NCBI GenBank assembly: GCA_900545515.1
Contig: UQZA01000002.1
Span: forward strand, 107,228-171,227
Reading direction: 5' to 3'
Length of the DNA stretch: 64,000 nt
Source: an uncultured Eubacteriales bacterium
GTDB taxonomy: Bacteria > Bacillota > Clostridia > Oscillospirales > Oscillospiraceae
A program made the position numbers and the translations under genes. Below are positions 59,144 to 64,000 of this stretch, in pieces (the first letter of the stretch is position 1; the number at the start of each line of letters is the position of its first letter). The notes below the pieces were generated by a model that saw only the letters and a list, made by a program, of their open reading frames with translations, was not told the DNA's origin and searched no databases.

Positions 59144-59386
59144 TCAGTTCAGATCAAAATCCAGGATGGCGATAATCAGCTTCGTTTCCAGCCTGCGGCG
59201 CAATTCTTCATCCACATAGGAATAAGGGCAGCCATGAATGTCATAGCTTGTCCTGGTGGAAAGCGCTGCTATGTAGCCGGAATAGTGGCGGATCACCGTG
59301 TTTACCGCGTCCGGCTCTCCCCGGACAGCGGCGGCGATTATAGGGTAAGGAAGCAGGGCCGCCCGTGTGCTTGCAGATTTAACCAT
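59144..59386 (-). CDS. Tn916 ORF8-like helix-turn-helix protein
   Basis: An 80-residue protein with a Tn916 ORF8/HTH_16 pattern: LLPYPIIAAAVRGEPDAVNT, HYSGYIAALSTR, VDEELRRRLETKLIIAI. In Tn916 the ORF7-ORF8 pair activates the transfer operon. Its ATG overlaps the end of the sigma gene by 8 bases, with GGGAGGTG in front. It may act as a co-activator of the sigma factor (family knowledge). Confidence 0.88.
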   Translation of the reverse strand: MVKSASTRAALLPYPIIAAAVRGEPDAVNTVIRHYSGYIAALSTRTSYDIHGCPYSYVDEELRRRLETKLIIAILDFDLN

Positions 59387-59804
59387 CTACATCACCTCCC
59401 ATCAGCTCCTTCAGCAGCCGATAGGCTTTCTGCCTGCGGGCGTTGACCGTCCGGCGTGCCATGTGCATACGCTCGGCGATCTCACGGTCTGCCATGTCCA
59501 GGAAGAAGTACATCAGGAGGATGTCCCTTCCATCCTGGGGCAGCGCGTTCAGCGCCTCGGCCAGCCGGTCATTCTCAATCAGGATCACATCTCCCCCGAC
59601 AGGGAAGGAAGTGTATTCCCAGGGATACCGGTCATAGGACGCAAGCTGCTCCATCGAATCCTCCGGCAGCTCGCTGAAAGTGACTTCGCGCGACTGCCTA
59701 CGGCTGATCTCCCGATAACCGTTGTAGGCCTCGCACTTCAATACTTTCTTGCAGAAGCTGTCAAAGGCGTGCTGCTTGTGTTCGTAGTGGCGGTCAGGTG
59801 TCAT
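59379..59804 (-). CDS. Tn916 ORF7-like sigma-70 family factor
   Basis: A 141-residue protein matching Tn916 ORF7 in length and form: an N-terminal region-2-like part (KQHAFDSFCKKVLK...YREISRRQSREVTF) and region 4 (LNALPQDGRDILLMYFFLDMADREIAERMHMARRTVNARRQKAYRLLKELM). It should drive transcription toward xis, int and, in the circular form, the transfer genes. ATG 59804 follows GGGAGGTGAG. The same frame remains open to another well-placed ATG at 59930 (AAAGGAG upstream), which would add 42 residues (MSGKKVFLKFFQ...). Confidence 0.9.
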   Translation of the reverse strand: MTPDRHYEHKQHAFDSFCKKVLKCEAYNGYREISRRQSREVTFSELPEDSMEQLASYDRYPWEYTSFPVGGDVILIENDRLAEALNALPQDGRDILLMYFFLDMADREIAERMHMARRTVNARRQKAYRLLKELMGGDVDG

Positions 59805-60064
59805 TGTCTCACCTCCCTTCTTGCCGGGAGGCAGGTCATTACTTCCCCTTTCGCCCACTACTCGTCTGCCGGGGGCACCTTTTGGCTGGTTCCCCTGGAA
59901 AAATTTCAAAAAAACTTTTTTACCGCTCATGGTATGTACTCCTTTCGTTTCGTTCGGGTTGACAGGACCGGATCGAAACGGAAGGGGCGGGGAGCGGCAC
60001 CGGGGCAACAAAAAAGCACCCGGACAGCATGAAGCTATTCGAGCGCAAAAAGTACGATATTCAG

Positions 60065-60178
60065 TTAAAAAGCGACGATTTTCGCATCCATCGTTAGACT
60101 GTACCCACTGGACAGCCTGGATTTTTTTGACGGTTGCGAAAATACAGTCAGAATTTGTCGGCGGTCAGATCGTATCAT
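60065..60178 (-). CDS. Short ORF with strong ribosome site, possible leader peptide
   Basis: A 37-codon frame (MIRSDRRQILTVFSQPSKKS...) whose ATG follows CAGGAGGGAG by five bases. It sits between the cargo and the sigma gene, just after a terminator hairpin at 60246-60283. In Tn916 the corresponding area controls read-through from the resistance gene to orf7. Composition is Ser/Arg/Lys-rich and no family is recognised, so it may be a regulatory leader or a chance frame. Confidence 0.35.
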   Translation of the reverse strand: MIRSDRRQILTVFSQPSKKSRLSSGYSLTMDAKIVAF

Positions 60179-60245
60179 GGCAGCTCCCTCCTGTAAGCCG
60201 CCGTATCTGCCAGCGCCAGCGCATCATCCCTTTTGAGGGCAAAAA

Positions 60246-60283
60246 GAACGGCGGCCTTGAAATGTCCTTCAAAACCGCCGATA
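60246..60283 (-). terminator. Intrinsic terminator between cargo and ORF7-like gene
   Basis: On the minus strand CGGCGGTTTTGAA pairs with TTCAAGGCCGCCG around GGACAT and is followed by TTCTTTTTG. It should stop most cargo transcripts before the sigma gene. Confidence 0.82.
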
Positions 60284-60313
60284 GGGGATCAAACCTTAAA
60301 ATAGCGCACGAAA

Positions 60314-60363
60314 TTATCTGCCCCAGTCAACGGTTTTTTTCTTTCCCCGGACGGGGCAGATAA
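60314..60363. repeat. 11-bp inverted repeat at the cargo end
   Basis: TTATCTGCCCC (60314-60324) and GGGGCAGATAA (60353-60363) are exact inverted copies around a 28-base loop. They lie 30 bases after the DtxR-type gene. They could mark a terminator or the junction where cargo joined the backbone. Confidence 0.55.
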
Positions 60364-60392
60364 CTTATTATGCAGAGCGGAGCCGATGTGCG

Positions 60393-60761
60393 CTAATCGG
60401 TTCCTTGTACTTTCTCCTTCAGCTTTCGGAAAGATGTATCACTGATGGCGTGTTCAATCCGGCAGGCGTCTTGTTCCGCTGTTTCCTGATCGACGCCAGC
60501 AGCGATAAGCTGCTCCGTGAAAAATCGGTGACGCTCATATATTTTCTCAGCAACCTCATGGCCTATGGCGGTCAAATGGAGGAATCCATCTTCATCCACA
60601 GTTAGAAAACCACCGTTCTTCAAAATGCCTACCGCATGGCTGATACTCGGCTTGCTAAAACCCATGTGCCGGGCAAGATCAACAGAACGAACCATGCCTT
60701 GCTTCTTTTGGAGTATCAGCACAGCCTCCAGATAATCCTCCCCGGACGCATGAATCTTCAT
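60393..60761 (-). CDS. DtxR/MntR-family metal-dependent transcriptional regulator
   Basis: A 122-residue regulator. The winged helix covers about 5-65 (EDYLEAVLILQKKQGMVRSVDLARHMGFSKPSISHAV). The dimerisation part carries the metal-site motif Cys100-x2-Glu103-His104 in DACRIEHAIS. The Cys form is that of DtxR/IdeR (iron), not the Glu of B. subtilis MntR, so iron sensing is the better guess. It lacks the C-terminal SH3-like domain. ATG 60761 has AGGAGG close by. It is 21 bases behind the ABC genes, forming one operon, and likely represses it when metal is plentiful. Confidence 0.92.
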   Translation of the reverse strand: MKIHASGEDYLEAVLILQKKQGMVRSVDLARHMGFSKPSISHAVGILKNGGFLTVDEDGFLHLTAIGHEVAEKIYERHRFFTEQLIAAGVDQETAEQDACRIEHAISDTSFRKLKEKVQGTD

Positions 60762-60782
60762 AGGACCTCCTATCCTCAAAGG

Positions 60783-62516
60783 TTATACCGCCCAGCCAAG
60801 GCTCTCCTGCTGGATGTAGAACAACTTGTGATACAAACCTTTTTTCTTCATCAGTTCATCATGTGTGCCGCATTCCACCAATTTTCCATTGTCGAGGACA
60901 ATGATCTGGTCGGCATCCACAACGGTACGAAGCCGGTGAGCAATCATAATGACCGTCTTGCCCTCCACCAGTTTTGCAATGGCCCGCTGGATTAAAACCT
61001 CGTTCTCCGGGTCAAGGGATGCGGTTGCCTCGTCCAGAAGAATGATCTGGGCATCTTTCAGCAGCGCGCGGGCAATGGAAATCCGCTGACGCTCACCACC
61101 AGAAAGCGTGCTGCCGTTCTCTCCAAGGACAGTCTGATAACCGTCCGGCAATCTCTGGATAAATTCGTCACAGTATGCCGCCTTTGCCGCCGCCATGACC
61201 TGCTCCTCGGTAGCGTTCCTATTGCCTACACGGATATTGTTAAAAACAGTATCGTTGAACAGGGTCACATCCTGGAATACAAAGGACATACAGCGCATCA
61301 GGTGTTCCGGTTCAATGGTGCTGACATCCATACCACCAATGGTGATCTGGCCTTTTCTTACATCCCAAAAGCGGGCGATCAGTTTGGAAATCGTACTTTT
61401 GCCGCTGCCGGAAGGCCCTACCAGGGCCGTTACGCTGCCAGCAGGAATAGAAAAAGACACATCCTTGATAACATCGTCCTGGTTATATCCGAAAGTGACA
61501 TCTTTCAGTTCAATGTCATACTTGGATACATCCTTATCCTCGCCCTCCATAGCGGGCGTGGTCAGCAGAGTACGCATACGGTTGGTGACAGTCTCCAAAT
61601 GAAACAGAGAGGTCAACTGTGAGAGAATGGCAAGGATCGGGCCGTAAATCTGTGTGGAGAACATGAGCAGCACCAACAGGGGGAGCAGTTCAATTTTGCT
61701 GCCGGTTATCAGCACCGTTCCAATGAAAATGGTGATGCCAAGTCCTGCTTGCAGGATCAGGCTGGCTCCCTGAACCAGAATACCGGAGGCCAGTTCCACC
61801 TTAATGGCGATTTTTCTCATGGCCTGGAGTGCTTTATCCAACGCATCAAAGCGGGAACCGCCAAGGCCGCAGGATTTGATGATTTTGATACCTTCCAGGT
61901 ATTCCTGAATCTGGCTGGACGCCTCCAGCTTCACATCCACCTGTTTGTCAAACAGACGAAGCTGCAACTTGCGCCCGCCCAAGATGATAAGGAATGTGAC
62001 CGGCATTGTGCAGAAGATAGCCAGGGCCATGCGCCAATCAAAAAACGCCAGACAAATACAAGTCAGAGTAACAGAGATAATATTCGCAATCAGCGGCGGG
62101 ATGGTACTACTGAGCATGGATTCCATGCTGCTGCAATCCGCCATCATGTTGGTGGTAATGTCGGACAAGTCCTTTGTGTTAAAGAAGCTCATGGGGAGCT
62201 TGCGAAGATGCTCCGCGATCCGAAGTCTGGTCGTGCTGGCCTCCTTATAGGAAGCAATATAGGTTTTCCTATAATCGTTTTTCGCGGCCAGGAACACCAG
62301 AATAGCCGCCACCAGCCCCAGGCCCAGCAGCTTCCACAACGCGGCCCACGAAATTGCTTCTCCAGTAAACGGCTTTAACAACTCCCAAAAGAGCAGGCAG
62401 GCTACCATAGACGGAAGCAACAGCGCGATATTGGTTATTGTGCAGGCCGTAATCGCTTTTTTCAGGTCGGAGTAGCCTTTCTCCGACAGCATTAACTTTT
62501 CTTTCAACTTACTCAT
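60783..62516 (-). CDS. ABC transporter, fused permease-ATPase (second subunit of a heterodimer)
   Basis: A 577-residue half-transporter. A six-span exporter-type (type IV fold) membrane domain covers about 20-310. The ATPase domain follows: Walker A GPSGSGKST, Q-loop FQD, signature LSGGERQR, Walker B IILLDEAT and H-loop AHR, all intact. Together with the next gene it makes a heterodimer. The closest family types known to me are MDR-like exporters and the IrtAB/YbtPQ siderophore importers that share this fold. The DtxR regulator behind it favours a metal or siderophore role. Substrate is not provable here. Confidence 0.9.
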   Translation of the reverse strand: MSKLKEKLMLSEKGYSDLKKAITACTITNIALLLPSMVACLLFWELLKPFTGEAISWAALWKLLGLGLVAAILVFLAAKNDYRKTYIASYKEASTTRLRIAEHLRKLPMSFFNTKDLSDITTNMMADCSSMESMLSSTIPPLIANIISVTLTCICLAFFDWRMALAIFCTMPVTFLIILGGRKLQLRLFDKQVDVKLEASSQIQEYLEGIKIIKSCGLGGSRFDALDKALQAMRKIAIKVELASGILVQGASLILQAGLGITIFIGTVLITGSKIELLPLLVLLMFSTQIYGPILAILSQLTSLFHLETVTNRMRTLLTTPAMEGEDKDVSKYDIELKDVTFGYNQDDVIKDVSFSIPAGSVTALVGPSGSGKSTISKLIARFWDVRKGQITIGGMDVSTIEPEHLMRCMSFVFQDVTLFNDTVFNNIRVGNRNATEEQVMAAAKAAYCDEFIQRLPDGYQTVLGENGSTLSGGERQRISIARALLKDAQIILLDEATASLDPENEVLIQRAIAKLVEGKTVIMIAHRLRTVVDADQIIVLDNGKLVECGTHDELMKKKGLYHKLFYIQQESLGWAV

Positions 62517-62519
62517 AGA

Positions 62520-64000
62520 TCACACCGCCTTTCCTGTGCCAATTTTCCAGTTGATCGACTCCGTATAGCTGCTCCACATCTGTGCGTATTTTCCGTTCTT
62601 CTTCAGCAGCTCGTCATGGGTGCCGGACTCAATCAGACAGCCCTTTTCCATGACAAGGATCTGGTCAGCATTACGAATCGTGGACAGGCGATGGGCGATC
62701 ATTACAACCGTTTTATTCTGGATCAGCTTTTCAAAGGCTTTTTGAATCAGGTACTCGTTCTCCGGGTCGCTGAACGCGGTTGCCTCGTCCAGAACGATAA
62801 TGGGCGCGTCTTTTACGATAGCCCTTGCAATGGCAATCCGCTGGCGCTCACCACCGGAAAGGTGGACACCGGTGCTGCCGATCACGGTCTGGTAGCCGTT
62901 CGGAAGCTGCTCAATAAATTCATGGCATCTTGCAGCCTTTGCCGCCGCAATAACCTGTTCTTCCGTAGCATCTGGATTTCCCATACGGATGTTGTCCAGG
63001 ATGCTCTGTTTGAACAGGAACGTATCCTGAAATACGAAGCTGACCTTATCCATCAGCGCATCCAGCGGAATGTCCCGAATGTCAACGCCGCCGATTTGAA
63101 TACTTCCGTCCGTCACATCATAAAACCGGGAGATCAGGCTGGCGATGGTACTCTTACCGCCACCGGAGGGGCCGACAATGGCTGTCACCTTGCCCTGATC
63201 CGCAAAGAAAGAAACATGAGACAGGGCCTTGACCTGGGAATCGGCTTCGTAGGAAAAGCTGACATCCTGAAAAGCAATCCCATAGTTTTTAATTGTTGCC
63301 GCCGTACTCTTTTCGGGCAGGGTCGGGATACGCAGGATTTCATCCATACGCTCCACGCTGCCGTCAATCTGCGTGAAGGACTCCGAGATATACATGATCT
63401 TATTCAGGATGCCGGAAATCGCATGGACAATAATCAGGTAGAAAATGAATGTCAGCGAATACTCCCTGAAATCCGTGGTGTGCATCCCAATCAGAACGCC
63501 CACGGGAATCAAAAGCAGATAAATATTGTTGATGATCGTGGTAAAAGCAGGCATACAGTTCTGCCAGCCCAATGCGTACTCCAGCACGAAAGAGGTATAG
63601 TCTGTAATGGATTTGCTCAACCGCTTAAAGGAATCGGCGGTCTGATTAAATGCTTTGATCTCCGACATACCGCGCACATATTCCACGGAGGCGCTGTTCA
63701 TGTTTTCCTGGGAGGTCTGGAAACGGTGCATTTTTTCCTTTGCCTCTCCGTTGAAACCCGCAAACTGCACGATAAAGGCCAGAACAATACCGACCAGACA
63801 AACCACACCATACCGCCAGTCAATTCCAAGAAGAATGATGACCAGAACAAGCGGCGCGACCAGCGAGGCCACAAAATCCGGGAGCTGGTGAGCGATGAAT
63901 TTCTCAACGCTTTCGATGTTTTCGTCCATGATCTTTCTCATTTTGCCGCTGCCCAGGGTCAGATGATACCCAAGGGGAATCTGCATGATGTGGTCGGCAA
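62520..64000 (-). CDS. ABC transporter, fused permease-ATPase (first subunit; start beyond window)
   Basis: The frame runs off the right edge, so the N-terminus is missing; about 493 residues are visible. The membrane part is present from about its second or third span. The ATPase domain has Walker A GPSGGGKST, signature LSGGERQR, Walker B IIVLDEATAFSDPEN and AHR. In this subunit the residue pattern after Walker B differs from its partner (FSDPEN against SLDPEN). Stop codon and the partner's ATG are three bases apart, so the two are co-translated. ATG 63986 is only an internal Met. Confidence 0.92.
   Translation of the reverse strand, partial: ADHIMQIPLGYHLTLGSGKMRKIMDENIESVEKFIAHQLPDFVASLVAPLVLVIILLGIDWRYGVVCLVGIVLAFIVQFAGFNGEAKEKMHRFQTSQENMNSASVEYVRGMSEIKAFNQTADSFKRLSKSITDYTSFVLEYALGWQNCMPAFTTIINNIYLLLIPVGVLIGMHTTDFREYSLTFIFYLIIVHAISGILNKIMYISESFTQIDGSVERMDEILRIPTLPEKSTAATIKNYGIAFQDVSFSYEADSQVKALSHVSFFADQGKVTAIVGPSGGGKSTIASLISRFYDVTDGSIQIGGVDIRDIPLDALMDKVSFVFQDTFLFKQSILDNIRMGNPDATEEQVIAAAKAARCHEFIEQLPNGYQTVIGSTGVHLSGGERQRIAIARAIVKDAPIIVLDEATAFSDPENEYLIQKAFEKLIQNKTVVMIAHRLSTIRNADQILVMEKGCLIESGTHDELLKKNGKYAQMWSSYTESINWKIGTGKAV

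Larger units (their letters stand above)
57257..64000. mobile_element. Tn916-family integrative conjugative element, int end (continues past window)
   Basis: From left to right: Int, Xis, an ORF8-like helix-turn-helix protein, an ORF7-like sigma factor, a regulatory stretch with two hairpins, then cargo (DtxR-type regulator and two ABC subunits). All genes are on the minus strand. The backbone order matches Tn916 (cargo-orf7-orf8-xis-int), with the cargo in the position of tet(M). The conjugation genes must lie beyond 64000. Base composition is slightly lower in GC than the host region. Confidence 0.88.

Noticed and set aside
59001..59219. Plus-strand frame with a strong AGGAGGG ribosome site inside the mobile element
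   Set aside because: The protein resembles no family, its 3' third runs antisense to the ORF8-like gene, and all element genes here are on the minus strand.

Overview
The window is a 64 kb chromosomal segment of a GC-rich (high-50s percent by eye) Gram-positive anaerobe. The gene content points to Clostridia, most likely a gut Oscillospiraceae of the Flavonifractor/Lawsonibacter/Intestinimonas/Oscillibacter type. Supporting features are L27 with a Prp-cleaved N-terminal extension, an ATC-started infC, LCP and PdaA-type wall enzymes, a Na+-pumping decarboxylase, a FeoB-associated Cys-rich peptide, an EFR1 ferredoxin-flavodoxin protein, rubredoxin, and a Tn916-type element. The genus is an inference; there is no rRNA gene here. 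I see no tRNA, rRNA or CRISPR array.

Layout. 1-4.2 kb: end of a MATE exporter, a Na/Pi symporter and a membrane-bound MerR regulator. 4.3-11.6 kb (minus): HutD-like protein, TcdA, an extracytoplasmic PPIase, NudC, GluQ, a YbaK/ProX-type deacylase and an LCP enzyme. 11.7-14.7 kb (plus): acyl-CoA ligase coupled to a membrane acyltransferase-like protein, then a GNAT. 14.8-20 kb: a DEDD exonuclease, a 124-bp imperfect palindrome, then L21-Prp-L27-ObgE and an AraC regulator. 20-22.4 kb (minus): threonine breakdown (tdh-kbl). 22.8-27 kb: an SLC13-type permease, then a P-type ATPase behind a manganese riboswitch with its terminator. 27.3-36.5 kb: secreted and sugar-related proteins, an M28 lipoprotein preceded by a roughly 340-nt structured RNA of unknown family, rubredoxin, MutY, RelQ and an aldose epimerase. 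36.6-42.8 kb: DegV, L10-L7/L12 with leader, an ECF sigma with a membrane partner, infC-rpmI-rplT and UppP. 42.9-50.6 kb: a CDF metal exporter, a second DegV and the pckA plus Na+-translocating oxaloacetate decarboxylase cluster. 50.8-57 kb: a polysaccharide deacetylase, RlmA, the feoA-feoA-feoB-Cys-rich operon behind three DtxR-type boxes, and EFR1. From about 57.2 kb to the window end: the int-xis end of a Tn916-family conjugative element carrying a DtxR-type regulator and a two-subunit ABC exporter/importer.

How the parts work together. Metal handling recurs: Mn riboswitch plus P-type ATPase, CDF exporter, Feo iron uptake with metalloregulator-like operators, and an imported DtxR/ABC module. 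PckA and the decarboxylase pump could together turn PEP into pyruvate while making ATP and a sodium gradient. Translation genes sit behind recognisable autoregulatory leaders (L21, L10, L20/IF-3). The strongest candidate for something undescribed is the structured RNA at 32.9-33.24 kb on the minus strand. It has its own sigma-70 promoter, at least eight strong hairpins including a three-way junction, and an intrinsic terminator just before the M28 lipoprotein start.
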